Below, in pieces: positions 47,194 to 55,662 of a stretch of DNA of 64,000 nucleotides. Every line of letters starts with the position of its first letter. Position 1 is the stretch's first letter. The translations under genes were made by a program, and so were the position numbers. The notes under the pieces were generated by a model. The model was not told where the DNA came from. It saw nothing but the letters and a program-made list of their open reading frames with translations, and searched no databases. This DNA is from Palleronia rufa (lineage in GTDB: Bacteria; Pseudomonadota; Alphaproteobacteria; Rhodobacterales; Rhodobacteraceae). The stretch spans positions 139,620 to 203,619 of the forward strand of contig NZ_JQEY01000002.1 in the NCBI RefSeq assembly GCF_000743715.1, read 5' to 3'.

Positions 47194-47361
47194 ATGAAGT
47201 GGGCAGATAATTTTCAGAGCGCGCTGAATTTAGACCGATATCTCGGATGGAAAATTCGCTTGCCTGTGGCGAAGGTACATCAGGGGGCCAATTTTGGCCT
47301 TTGGTGGCAGCCGAATCCAGCCAGTCTCACGTATTCCCATGGTTTGCCGATTCTCGACTGA
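47194..47361 (+). CDS. possible 55-residue protein, AT-rich, unknown
   Basis: An open frame starting MKWADNFQSALNLDRYLGWK and ending SHGLPILD, with protein-like composition and codon use unlike the GC-rich genes around it. No good ribosome binding site precedes ATG 47194 and I recognise no family. It occupies the place where R. sphaeroides has a DUF1127 gene before its CcsR RNAs, but it is not DUF1127. Could be chance. Confidence 0.2.
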   Translation: MKWADNFQSALNLDRYLGWKIRLPVAKVHQGANFGLWWQPNPASLTYSHGLPILD

Positions 47362-47462
47362 AGAGCTGTTCCGTGAGGACCTCAGGCCCGGCCGGTCCCA
47401 ACCTCGGCCCGGCGCCGCGCGCAGGAATGCGCTTGCTGCATAGCAGCATTGCCGAGGGGTTC

Positions 47463-47491
47463 CTTGTGCATTTGCAGCATGCGCCTATCTT
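47463..47491 (+). promoter_or_regulatory. candidate heat-shock-type promoter for the repeat RNA
   Basis: CTTGTG (47463-47468), 17-base spacer, TATCTT (47486-47491). The CTTG start and the C-TATCT form resemble RpoH-type promoters of alphaproteobacteria. Transcription would begin near 47498, about 36 bases before the first stem-loop. Read by eye only. Confidence 0.4.
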
Positions 47492-47533
47492 CGTCTCAAC
47501 CAAGGCGAACATATCGTCGGCAGAGATTTCGAG

Positions 47534-47786
47534 CGTCCCACCTCCTCCCGGGGCGGTCGAATAGGCGGCGGCACCTACCTCCTCCCGGGTGTCGCCGCAC
47601 GAAACACCGCAATCGCGGGGCGCGCCCACCTCCTCCCGGGCACCCTCGTGACCAGAGCGGCGGCACCTACCTCCTCCCGGGTGTCGCCGCACGAAACACC
47701 GCAATCGCGGGGCGCGCCCACCTCCTCCCGGGCAACCCTCGTGACCAGAGCGGCGGCACCTACCTCCTCCCGGGTGTCGCCGTTTT
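47534..47786 (+). ncRNA. CcsR/cuckoo-type small RNA cluster, six anti-SD-loop hairpins
   Basis: Six stem-loops in a row, all presenting the same 10-base loop ACCTCCTCCC, which contains CCUCCUCCC, the motif that names the CcsR (conserved CCUCCUCCC motif stress-induced) RNAs of Rhodobacter sphaeroides. Loops lie at 47540-47549, 47577-47586, 47628-47637, 47669-47678, 47720-47729 and 47762-47771. Hairpins 2, 4 and 6 have a 12-pair stem (GCGGCGGCACCT / GGGTGTCGCCGC); hairpins 3 and 5 have a shorter GCCC/GGGC stem with an outer GGG/CCC. From hairpin 2 on this is a tandem repeat of 92-93 bp. Hairpin 1 stands alone with stem CGTCCC/GGGGCG. Such RNAs can pair with Shine-Dalgarno sequences. No DUF1127 gene is next to it. 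Confidence 0.75.
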
Positions 47787-47787
47787 G
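47751..47787 (+). terminator. terminator formed by the sixth hairpin
   Basis: The last stem (47751-47761 with 47772-47782) is followed directly by TTTTG, so the final repeat doubles as a rho-independent terminator for the plus-strand RNA. The other copies lack the T-run. Confidence 0.65.
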
Positions 47788-47803
47788 CTGTGAGGTGTTT
47801 ACA

Positions 47804-48199
47804 TCAGCCGTAGCTACGCTGGCGGGATCCGGTGCGGTGGCCGCGGCCGGTTTCGTACTCGATCACCGCCAGAAGTTCGAAGATGCTCACCGGCTTGCGC
47901 AGCACCGAGGTGATGTTCGGAGCCATGCCGAAAAGCTCTCCGCGCGCGAAGAGCGCGGATCCGGTAACCACGACCACGCAGCAGTCCGGGTTGGCGTAGT
48001 TGGCCAGCGCGGCGACGGACAGTCCGCTGTCCTCACCCAGCATGAGATCGAGAACGACGGCGTCGAACGCATGGGTCAGCAGGAGCTTGCGGGCGCATTC
48101 TGCCTCGTCCACGACAATCGCCTCATGGCCCGCATCGACCAGCACCTCATGCCAGATGCCGCCAAGAAGCGCATCGTCTTCCACAATCAGTGTTCGCAT
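47804..48199 (-). CDS. single-domain response regulator (receiver only)
   Basis: A 131-residue receiver domain without output domain. Acidic pocket Glu7-Asp8-Asp9, phosphoacceptor Asp51 in VVLDLML, switch Thr79 in VVTGSA and Lys102 in RKPVSIF. Such proteins act as phosphate relays or by protein contact. No histidine kinase is nearby. The start is ATG 48199 (MRTLIVEDD). It converges on the small-RNA cluster, with only 17 bases between its stop and the T-run. It reads in the same direction as uvrD upstream of it (73-base gap). Partner unknown; alphaproteobacterial stress relays use receivers like this. Confidence 0.85.
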   Translation of the reverse strand: MRTLIVEDDALLGGIWHEVLVDAGHEAIVVDEAECARKLLLTHAFDAVVLDLMLGEDSGLSVAALANYANPDCCVVVVTGSALFARGELFGMAPNITSVLRKPVSIFELLAVIEYETGRGHRTGSRQRSYG

Positions 48200-48272
48200 G
48201 CCGGTTCCTCTATCTGCTCCACGCAAACCTGCACGATCAGCGTAAAGAAACACTGAAACGGCGCCCGGTTTC

Positions 48273-50663
48273 TCAGAACGGCACGTCTCCGGCCTGATCC
48301 GCGCCGACAAGGAACCGCCCGACGACCTTTTTCTTTCCCGCCTTGTCGAATGCGACCTCGACCTTGTCGCCTTCCAGCGCCGCGACCGATCCATAACCGA
48401 ACTTCTGGTGGAACACCCGGTCGCCTTCTGCGAAGGCGGACACGGCTTCGGCGTCGATGACCATGCTCCGGCTCTCTCGCGGCTGGCTCATGGGACGCGA
48501 CTGGCTGCGGGCCTGCAACCGACGCCACCCCGGGGAATTGTAGACATCCGCCCGGCTCGCGCGGTCGTGCAGATCCGATTGCGACGCGGCCACGATCTGC
48601 GGAGAGGCGCTCGCCGCCATGCCCGCCGCACCGTAGCCGCCGCCATAAAGCCCCGGAGGCGTCAGCACGTCGACATGATCGGCGGGCAGTTCGTCGATGA
48701 ACCGCGACGGCATGGACGATTGCCACTGACCATAGACGCGACGGTTGGCGGCGAAGCTGATCGTCGCCAGCTCCTCGGCGCGGGTGAGGCCGACGTAGGC
48801 CAGGCGCCGCTCTTCCTCGAGCCCCTTCAGGCCCGATTCGTCCATCGACCGCTGGGACGGGAACAACCCGTCCTCCCAGCCCGGCAGGAACACCGCGGGA
48901 AACTCCAGCCCCTTGGCGGCATGGAGCGTCATGATCGACACCTTGGCCTCTCCCGCATCGCTCTCATTGTCCATGATGAGCGCGACATGCTCCAGGAATC
49001 CCTGCAGGTTCTCAAAGGATTCCAGCGCCTTGACCAGTTCCTTGAGGTTCTCCAGCCGGCCCGGCGCCTCGGGTGTCTTGTCGGTCTGCCAATGGCCCGT
49101 GTAGCCGGATTCGTCCAGGATACGCTCGGCGAGTTCGATATGGCTGGTCTGCCCCGCGCGCACCAGCTCGTGCCAGCGCGCGAGGGCGTCGACCAGCATC
49201 CGCAGCTCCGCGCCGCCCTTGCCACCGAGCCCCTGGTCGGCCAGCAACAGGCGCGCGCCATCGACAAGGCTCACGCCGTTCTCCCGCGCCGTCACCTGGA
49301 TCCTTTGCTGGGCCTTGTCGCCAAGGCCGCGCTTTGGCGTGTTCACGATCCGCTCGAACGCCAGGTCGTCGTCCGGACTGACGGCAAGGCGGAAATAGGC
49401 CATGGCATCACGGATCTCCAGCCGCTCGTAGAAGCGTGGTCCGCCGATGACGCGGTAGGGCAGGCCGATGGTCAGAAAGCGGTCCTCGAAAGCGCGCATC
49501 TGGTGCGAGGCGCGGACCAGGATCGCCATGTCCTCCAGTCCGAACGCCCGCATCCCGCGCGTTCCGCCGGACATGGCGTCGATCTCGTCTCCGACCCAGC
49601 GCGCTTCCTCGTCGCCGTCCCAGTGACCGATCAGACGGACCTTTTCGCCGGCCTGCTCGGCGGTCCAGAGGGTTTTTCCCAGGCGTCCCTTGTTGCCGTC
49701 GATCACCCGGGAGGCGGCGGCCAGGATATGCGGGGTCGAGCGGTAGTTCTGCTCCAGCCGCACCACCTTGGCGCCCGGAAAGTCCTTTTCGAACCGCAGG
49801 ATATTGCCGACCTCGGCACCGCGCCAGCCGTAGATCGACTGGTCGTCGTCACCCACGCAGCAGATGTTCTTGTGACCTTGGGCCAGCAGCCGCAGCCAGA
49901 GATACTGGGCCACGTTGGTGTCCTGGTACTCGTCGACCAGAATGTAACGGAACCAGCGCTGGTATTGCTCCAGCACATCCGGGTGCTCCTGAAAGATCGT
50001 CACGACATGCAGCAGCAGGTCGCCGAAATCGACGGCGTTCAGGGTCTTCAGCCGGGTCTGGTAATAGTCGTAGAGTTCCGTCCCGCGATGATTGAAGGCC
50101 CCCGCCTCTGCCGCGGGCACCTTCGCGGGCGTCCAGGCGCGGTTCTTCCAGTGGTCGATGATGCCGGCCAGCTGCCGCGCGGGCCATCGCTTTTCGTCGA
50201 TATTCTCAGCCAGGATGAGCTGTTTCATCAGCCGCACCTGATCGTCGGTGTCCAGGATCGTGAAGTTCGACTTCAGCCCCGCCAGTTCCGCATGGCGACG
50301 CAGCAGCTTGACGCAGATGGCGTGGAAGGTGCCCAGCCACGGCATTCCTTCGACCGTCTGGCCCAGCAGGCTGCCCACGCGGTTCTTCATCTCGCGCGCG
50401 GCCTTGTTGGTGAAGGTCACGGCCAGAATCTCGTTCGGGCGGGCGCGGCCGGTCATCATCAGGTGCGCGATGCGGGCGGTGAGCGCCTTGGTCTTGCCGG
50501 TCCCCGCACCCGCCAGCATCAGCACCGGACCGTCCAGCGCCTCGACTGCCTCCTGCTGAGCGGGGTTCAACCCGTCCAGATAGGGTGTCGGTCGCGCGGC
50601 GGCGGCCTGACGGGACAGCGGCACGGCGGCCTCGAACGCATCGCTTTCGTCGAAATCGGTCAT
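48273..50663 (-). CDS. uvrD: DNA helicase UvrD
   Basis: A 796-residue superfamily 1A helicase for nucleotide excision and mismatch repair. Q motif GLNPAQQEAVEA, Walker A AGAGTGKT (Lys58), motif II DEYQDTN, motif III VGDDDQSIYGWRGAE, motif IV LEQNYRST, motif V VSIMTLHAAKGLEFPAVF and motif VI LAYVGLTRAEE. The C-terminal part ends with a Tudor-like FGYGSVAALEGDKVEVAFDK domain that contacts RNA polymerase in relatives. It starts at ATG 50663, divergent from the flavin dehydrogenase gene. Confidence 0.95.
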   Translation of the reverse strand: MTDFDESDAFEAAVPLSRQAAAARPTPYLDGLNPAQQEAVEALDGPVLMLAGAGTGKTKALTARIAHLMMTGRARPNEILAVTFTNKAAREMKNRVGSLLGQTVEGMPWLGTFHAICVKLLRRHAELAGLKSNFTILDTDDQVRLMKQLILAENIDEKRWPARQLAGIIDHWKNRAWTPAKVPAAEAGAFNHRGTELYDYYQTRLKTLNAVDFGDLLLHVVTIFQEHPDVLEQYQRWFRYILVDEYQDTNVAQYLWLRLLAQGHKNICCVGDDDQSIYGWRGAEVGNILRFEKDFPGAKVVRLEQNYRSTPHILAAASRVIDGNKGRLGKTLWTAEQAGEKVRLIGHWDGDEEARWVGDEIDAMSGGTRGMRAFGLEDMAILVRASHQMRAFEDRFLTIGLPYRVIGGPRFYERLEIRDAMAYFRLAVSPDDDLAFERIVNTPKRGLGDKAQQRIQVTARENGVSLVDGARLLLADQGLGGKGGAELRMLVDALARWHELVRAGQTSHIELAERILDESGYTGHWQTDKTPEAPGRLENLKELVKALESFENLQGFLEHVALIMDNESDAGEAKVSIMTLHAAKGLEFPAVFLPGWEDGLFPSQRSMDESGLKGLEEERRLAYVGLTRAEELATISFAANRRVYGQWQSSMPSRFIDELPADHVDVLTPPGLYGGGYGAAGMAASASPQIVAASQSDLHDRASRADVYNSPGWRRLQARSQSRPMSQPRESRSMVIDAEAVSAFAEGDRVFHQKFGYGSVAALEGDKVEVAFDKAGKKKVVGRFLVGADQAGDVPF

Positions 50664-50784
50664 GACAGCACCTTATCCCCGTCGCCGTCGGAACGGAAGC
50701 GCCGCGTTCGCCATCCGTTCCATGACGTTTCCGCGTCTCGACTGGGTATCTTTCCGCGCCCCGCCGCAACCGGTAACAAGCGGC

Positions 50785-52011
50785 ATGGATCTCGACGACC
50801 GCTACCCAGCGCTGTCCGACCTGGCCCGGAAGGCGAAGTCCCGCCTGCCGCGCTTCGTCTGGGAATACCTTGATAGCGCGACCGGTAACGAGCGCGCGAA
50901 CCACGCGAACACCGAGGCGCTGGACGCCGTGGCCCTCTGCCCCGGGATTCTGGCGCCGGTGCCTGCGGACCTCTCCTGTCGCCTCATGGGCGCCGCCTGG
51001 TCCATGCCCGTCGGCATCGCCCCCGTGGGCATGTCGGGGCTGATCTGGCCGGGGGCGGAGGTCACCCTGGCGCGGGCCGCGCACGACGCCGGCATCCCCT
51101 ACAGCCTGTCCACGGTCGCCGCCGCGACTCCCGAAGAGGTCGGACCGGCTACCGGCGGCCGGGGCTGGTACCAGCTCTACCCGCCCCGCGATGCAGGGAT
51201 CCGCCATGACATGCTGGCCCGCGCCCGCGACGCGGGCTTCGACACGCTGGTCCTGACGGCAGATGTGGGCACGCCGTCGCGGCGCGAACGCCAGCGCCGG
51301 GCGCGCCTGACGAACCCCATGCGCCTGACGCCCCGCATCGCCGCCCAGGCCGCGCTGGCCCCCGCCTGGTCGCTGGCCACGCTGCGCGCCGGGACCGCCC
51401 GGCTGAAGACCCTGGACAGATACGCGCGCCCCGATGAACCCGGCGGGACCACCGGCCATATCGGCTATCGCCTGCGCACCGCGCCGGACTGGGATTACCT
51501 GCGGGCGCTGCGCGACGAATGGGACGGCCCGCTGGTCGTCAAGGGCGTGCTCGACCCCGGCGACGCCGCGCGGCTGGCGGACATCGTGGACGCGATCTGG
51601 GTGTCGAACCACGGCGGCCGCCAGTTCGAGGCGGCGCCCCCTGCCCTGCATGTGCTGCCCGCGATCCGCGCCGCCGTGGGCCCGGACGTGCCCCTGATTG
51701 CGGACGGCGGCGTGCGTTCGGGCACCGACGTGCTGCGCTACATCGCCATGGGCGCGGATATGGTCATGTTGGGCCGGGCGTTCCACCATGGCCTGGCCGC
51801 ACTGGGCCGACCCGGCGTCGATCACGCGGTCCACATCCTCCGCGCCGGGCTGGAGGCCGATATGGGACAGCTGGGACTTTCCGTTCCGCCGGGGGTCCGG
51901 GACCGGCGTTGCCTTGCAAGCGCCCCCGCACTACCGTTTTTCTGCACCTGCACAACGAGGCCCTGCCGCAATGACCGACTTCAAGAAGATCCTCATCGCG
52001 AACCGCGGTGA
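50785..52011 (+). CDS. FMN-dependent alpha-hydroxy-acid dehydrogenase, with unusual C-terminal tail
   Basis: A TIM-barrel flavoprotein of the lactate dehydrogenase/glycolate oxidase/mandelate dehydrogenase family. Blocks: LPRFVWEYLDSATGNE, MPVGIAPVGMSGLIWPGAE, YSLSTVAAATPEE, QLYPPRD, LVLTADVGTPSRRERQRR, VVKGVLDPGDA, and the active-site His-Gly-Gly-Arg in VSNHGGRQFEAAPPALHVL; the FMN phosphate site is IADGGVRSGTDVLRYIAMGA. ATG 50785 is the only start that fits. After the normal family end (LEADMGQLGLS) the frame runs about 33 more residues and overlaps the pyruvate carboxylase start by 41 bases, which looks like loss of the original stop. Confidence 0.85.
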   Translation: MDLDDRYPALSDLARKAKSRLPRFVWEYLDSATGNERANHANTEALDAVALCPGILAPVPADLSCRLMGAAWSMPVGIAPVGMSGLIWPGAEVTLARAAHDAGIPYSLSTVAAATPEEVGPATGGRGWYQLYPPRDAGIRHDMLARARDAGFDTLVLTADVGTPSRRERQRRARLTNPMRLTPRIAAQAALAPAWSLATLRAGTARLKTLDRYARPDEPGGTTGHIGYRLRTAPDWDYLRALRDEWDGPLVVKGVLDPGDAARLADIVDAIWVSNHGGRQFEAAPPALHVLPAIRAAVGPDVPLIADGGVRSGTDVLRYIAMGADMVMLGRAFHHGLAALGRPGVDHAVHILRAGLEADMGQLGLSVPPGVRDRRCLASAPALPFFCTCTTRPCRNDRLQEDPHREPR

Positions 52012-55000
52012 AATCGCCATCCGTGTCATGCGCGCGGCCAATGAACTCGGCAAGCGGACGGTCGCGGTCTATGCGGAAGAGGACAAGCTGAGCCTCCACC
52101 GGTTCAAGTCCGACGAAGCCTATCGGATCGGCGAAGGGCTCGGCCCGGTGGCCGCGTATCTTTCCATCGAAGAGATCATCCGTGTCGCGCGCGAATGCGG
52201 CGCCGACGCGATTCATCCGGGCTACGGGCTCCTTTCGGAGAACCCCGATTTCGTCGATGCCTGCACGGCCAACGGCATCGCCTTCATCGGTCCCAAGGCA
52301 GAGACGATGCGCCAGCTTGGCGACAAGGCCAGCGCCCGGCGCGTGGCGATGGAGGCCGGCGTGCCGGTGGTCCCGGCCTCGGAGGTTCTGACCGACGACA
52401 TGGACGCGGCCCGCGCCGCCGCCGAAGAGATCGGCTATCCACTGATGCTCAAGGCGTCTTGGGGCGGCGGCGGGCGCGGCATGCGTCCCATCGCCGGGCC
52501 CGACGAGCTGGAGGAGAAGGTGCTGGAGGGCCGGCGCGAGGCCGAGGCCGCCTTCGGCAACGGGGAGGGCTACCTGGAAAAGATGATCCTGCGCGCCCGC
52601 CATGTGGAGGTGCAGATCCTTGGCGATTCCATGGGCAACATCTACCACCTGTGGGAGCGCGACTGCTCGGTCCAGCGGCGCAACCAGAAGGTCGTGGAGC
52701 GCGCGCCCGCCCCCTACCTGTCGGGCGCCCAACGCGAGCGGATCTGCAACCTCGGCAAGAAGATCGCCGAGCACGTGGGCTACGAATGCGCCGGGACCAT
52801 CGAGTTCCTGATGGACATGGAGACGGGCGAGTTCTTCTTCATCGAGGTCAATCCCCGCGTCCAGGTCGAACATACCGTGACAGAGGAGGTCACCGGCATC
52901 GACATCGTCCGCGCCCAGATCCTCATCGCGGAGGGAAAGTCACTGATGGAGGCCACGGGCACGGCCTCGCAATATGACGTCACGCTGTCGGGTCACGCGA
53001 TCCAGTGCCGCATCACCTCCGAGGATCCGACCAACAACTTCATCCCCGACTACGGTCGCATCACCGCCTATCGCGGTGCCACCGGAATGGGCATCCGGCT
53101 GGACGGCGGCACCGCCTATTCCGGCGCCGTCATCACCCGCTACTACGATTCGCTGCTGGAGAAGGTCACCGCATGGGCGCCCACGCCCGAGGCCGCCATC
53201 GCCCGCATGGACCGCGCCCTGCGCGAGTTCCGCATCCGCGGCGTCAGCACCAATATCGACTTCGTCATCAACCTGCTGCGCCACCCGACCTTCCTGTCGA
53301 ACGAGTACCACACCAAGTTCATCGACCAGACGCCCGCGCTATTCGACTTCAAGCCGCGCCGCGACCGCGCCACCAAGATCCTCAACTACATCGCCGACAT
53401 CACCGTGAACGGTCACCCGGAAACGGAGGGCCGCGCCATGCCCCCCGCGGAGGCCCGCGCCCCCGTTCCGCCGCGCCTGCGCGCCGACAGCCCCCGCCCC
53501 GGCAGCCGACAGATCCTGGACGATTTCGGCCCCCAGGCGGTGGCCGACTGGCTGTCCGAACAGACTGAGGTGATGATCACCGACACCACCATGCGCGACG
53601 GCCACCAGTCGCTGCTGGCGACCCGGATGCGGTCGATCGACATGATCCGCGTGGCCCCAACCTATGCGCACAACCTGCCCGGCCTCTTCTCCGTCGAATG
53701 CTGGGGTGGCGCGACCTTCGACGTGGCCTATCGGTTCCTGCAGGAATGTCCCTGGCAGCGCCTGCGCGACCTGCGCCGCACCATGCCGAACCTGATGACG
53801 CAGATGCTGCTGAGGGGCAGCAACGGTGTGGGCTACACCAACTATCCCGACAACGTCGTTCAGGGATTCGTGACGCGGGCAGCGGCATCCGGCATCGACG
53901 TGTTCCGGGTGTTCGACAGCCTCAACTGGGTCGAGAACATGCGCGTTGCCATGGACGCGGTGCAGGACACCGGCAAGATCTGCGAAGGGACCGTCTGCTA
54001 TACCGGCGATATGCTCAATCCCGACCGCGACAAGTACGACCTGGACTATTACCTGAAGACCGCCCGGCAGCTCAAGGATGCCGGCGCCCATATCCTGGGC
54101 CTCAAGGACATGGCCGGCCTGCTGAAACCGGCCGCCGCCCGCGTGCTGGTCAAGGCGCTGAAGGAAGAGGTGGGCCTGCCCGTCCATCTGCACACCCACG
54201 ATACCGCCGGCATCGCCTGCGGCACGATCCTGGCGGCGGCGGATGCCGGCGTGGACGCGGTGGATTGCGCCATGGACTCGCTGTCGGGCAACACCTCCCA
54301 GGCGACGCTGGGCACGGTGGTCGAGAGTCTGGCCAATTCCGACCGCGCCTCGACCCTCGACATCGACGCGATCCGCGAGATCTCCAACTACTGGGAGACG
54401 GTGCGCAGCCACTACGCAGCCTTCGAGTCGGGCATGCAGGCCCCCGCGTCCGAAGTCTATCTGCATGAGATGCCCGGCGGCCAGTTCACCAATCTCAAGG
54501 CGCAAGCCCGCGCCATGGGGCTGGAGGACCGCTGGCATGAGGTCGCCCACACCTATTCGCAGGTGAACCAGATGTTCGGGGACATCGTGAAGGTGACGCC
54601 CTCCTCCAAGGTGGTTGGGGACATGGCCCTGATGATGGTCGCCCAGGGGCTGACCCGCGCCGAGGTCGAGGATCCAGCCACCGACGTGAGCTTTCCGGAG
54701 TCGGTCGTGGACATGATGCGCGGCGCTTTGGGACAACCTCCGGGCGGCTGGCCGAAGGGGATCCAGAAAAGGATCCTCAAGGGCGAAAAGCCGTTGACCG
54801 ACCGGCCTGGCAAGCATCTCAAACCGGTCGATCTGGAGGCCGCGCGCGCAGAGGCGTCGAAGGCCTGCGGCGGGGTCGAGATCGACGACGAGGACCTCAT
54901 GGGGTACCTGATGTATCCCAAGGTCTTCACCGACTACCGCCTTCGCAACGAGGAATACGGCCCCGTGCGCACCTTGCCGACGCACACGTTCTTCTACGGC

Positions 55001-55414
55001 ATGGAGCCGGGCGAGCAGATCTCGGCCGAGATCGACCCCGGCAAGACGCTTGAGATCCGCTGTCAGGCGCTGGGCGAGACCACGGCCGAGGGCGAGGTAA
55101 AGGTGTTCTTCGAGCTGAACGGCCAGCCCCGCACCGCGCGCGTGCCCAACCGCAAGGCCGCCGGCCGCGCGGCCGGCACGGCGAAGGCCGAACTGGGCAA
55201 TCCGAACCACGTCGGCGCGCCGATGCCGGGGGTGGTCGCCTCCATCGTGGCGGAGACCGGCAAGGCGGTGAAGAAGGGCGATCTTCTGCTGACGATAGAG
55301 GCGATGAAGATGGAAAGCGGTCTTCATGCCGACCGCGAAGCCACGATCAAGGCCATTCACGTCACTCCCGGCGCGCAGATCGACGCCAAGGACCTGTTGA
55401 TCGAGCTGGAGTGA
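51971..55414 (+). CDS. pyc: pyruvate carboxylase
   Basis: A 1147-residue single-chain biotin enzyme that makes oxaloacetate from pyruvate and bicarbonate. Biotin carboxylase domain about 1-450 (KKILIANRGEIAIRVMRAA, GGGGRGMRP, EVNPRVQVEHTVTE), carboxyltransferase domain about 530-800 (TDTTMRDGHQSLLATRMR, ECWGGATFDVAYRFL, LHTHDTAGI), then the allosteric/linker region, and a biotinyl domain with the target lysine about 1113 in IEAMKMESG. ATG 51971 lies within the overlap with the dehydrogenase gene. It replenishes the citric acid cycle; an oxidase making pyruvate from lactate directly upstream would fit metabolically. Confidence 0.96.
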   Translation: MTDFKKILIANRGEIAIRVMRAANELGKRTVAVYAEEDKLSLHRFKSDEAYRIGEGLGPVAAYLSIEEIIRVARECGADAIHPGYGLLSENPDFVDACTANGIAFIGPKAETMRQLGDKASARRVAMEAGVPVVPASEVLTDDMDAARAAAEEIGYPLMLKASWGGGGRGMRPIAGPDELEEKVLEGRREAEAAFGNGEGYLEKMILRARHVEVQILGDSMGNIYHLWERDCSVQRRNQKVVERAPAPYLSGAQRERICNLGKKIAEHVGYECAGTIEFLMDMETGEFFFIEVNPRVQVEHTVTEEVTGIDIVRAQILIAEGKSLMEATGTASQYDVTLSGHAIQCRITSEDPTNNFIPDYGRITAYRGATGMGIRLDGGTAYSGAVITRYYDSLLEKVTAWAPTPEAAIARMDRALREFRIRGVSTNIDFVINLLRHPTFLSNEYHTKFIDQTPALFDFKPRRDRATKILNYIADITVNGHPETEGRAMPPAEARAPVPPRLRADSPRPGSRQILDDFGPQAVADWLSEQTEVMITDTTMRDGHQSLLATRMRSIDMIRVAPTYAHNLPGLFSVECWGGATFDVAYRFLQECPWQRLRDLRRTMPNLMTQMLLRGSNGVGYTNYPDNVVQGFVTRAAASGIDVFRVFDSLNWVENMRVAMDAVQDTGKICEGTVCYTGDMLNPDRDKYDLDYYLKTARQLKDAGAHILGLKDMAGLLKPAAARVLVKALKEEVGLPVHLHTHDTAGIACGTILAAADAGVDAVDCAMDSLSGNTSQATLGTVVESLANSDRASTLDIDAIREISNYWETVRSHYAAFESGMQAPASEVYLHEMPGGQFTNLKAQARAMGLEDRWHEVAHTYSQVNQMFGDIVKVTPSSKVVGDMALMMVAQGLTRAEVEDPATDVSFPESVVDMMRGALGQPPGGWPKGIQKRILKGEKPLTDRPGKHLKPVDLEAARAEASKACGGVEIDDEDLMGYLMYPKVFTDYRLRNEEYGPVRTLPTHTFFYGMEPGEQISAEIDPGKTLEIRCQALGETTAEGEVKVFFELNGQPRTARVPNRKAAGRAAGTAKAELGNPNHVGAPMPGVVASIVAETGKAVKKGDLLLTIEAMKMESGLHADREATIKAIHVTPGAQIDAKDLLIELE

Positions 55415-55491
55415 GACCGCGGGAACAACAGCAGGTTGGCGCCGTTGGGCCTCATGCAATTGTGACAATTCTTTCGTGGAGGAACCTGCGC

Positions 55492-55662
55492 ATGTCGATC
55501 ATCCGGAACACACTCATCGGCGTCGCCTTCCTGGGACTCGCAGCCTGCGGAAACTCGGCGACCGAGCGCGCGGCGACAGGCGGACTTGGCGGGGCGGTCG
55601 TCGCGGGCCCGGCGGGGGCCGTCGTTGGCGGGACTGTCGGCGCGGCCACGACCGAAGAGTAG
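55492..55662 (+). CDS. small glycine-zipper lipoprotein
   Basis: A 56-residue protein. The signal peptide IIRNTLIGVAFLGLAACGN ends in the lipobox LAAC, with the acylated cysteine at residue 19, so it should be a membrane-anchored lipoprotein. The mature part is a glycine zipper (GGLGGAVVAGPAGAVVGGTV), a helix-packing repeat that often inserts in or lies on membranes, and it ends TTEE. ATG 55492 follows GGAGG. Similar tiny proteins are common in Rhodobacterales; the role is unknown. Confidence 0.75.
   Translation: MSIIRNTLIGVAFLGLAACGNSATERAATGGLGGAVVAGPAGAVVGGTVGAATTEE

Noticed and set aside
46774-47530. RNase P RNA, tmRNA or SRP RNA near mraZ
   Set aside because: The conserved core words of these RNAs are not present on either strand.
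47537-47782. CRISPR array
   Set aside because: Repeats are separated by conserved, not unique, sequence; the unit is 92-93 bp and the element forms hairpins with an anti-SD loop. No cas genes.
47648-48256. Repetitive protein on the plus strand (31-residue repeats TRAAAPTSSRVSPHE...)
   Set aside because: Repeat lengths of 92 and 93 change the frame between copies, there is no ribosome site, and the frame runs through the receiver gene on the other strand. It is a by-product of the RNA repeats.
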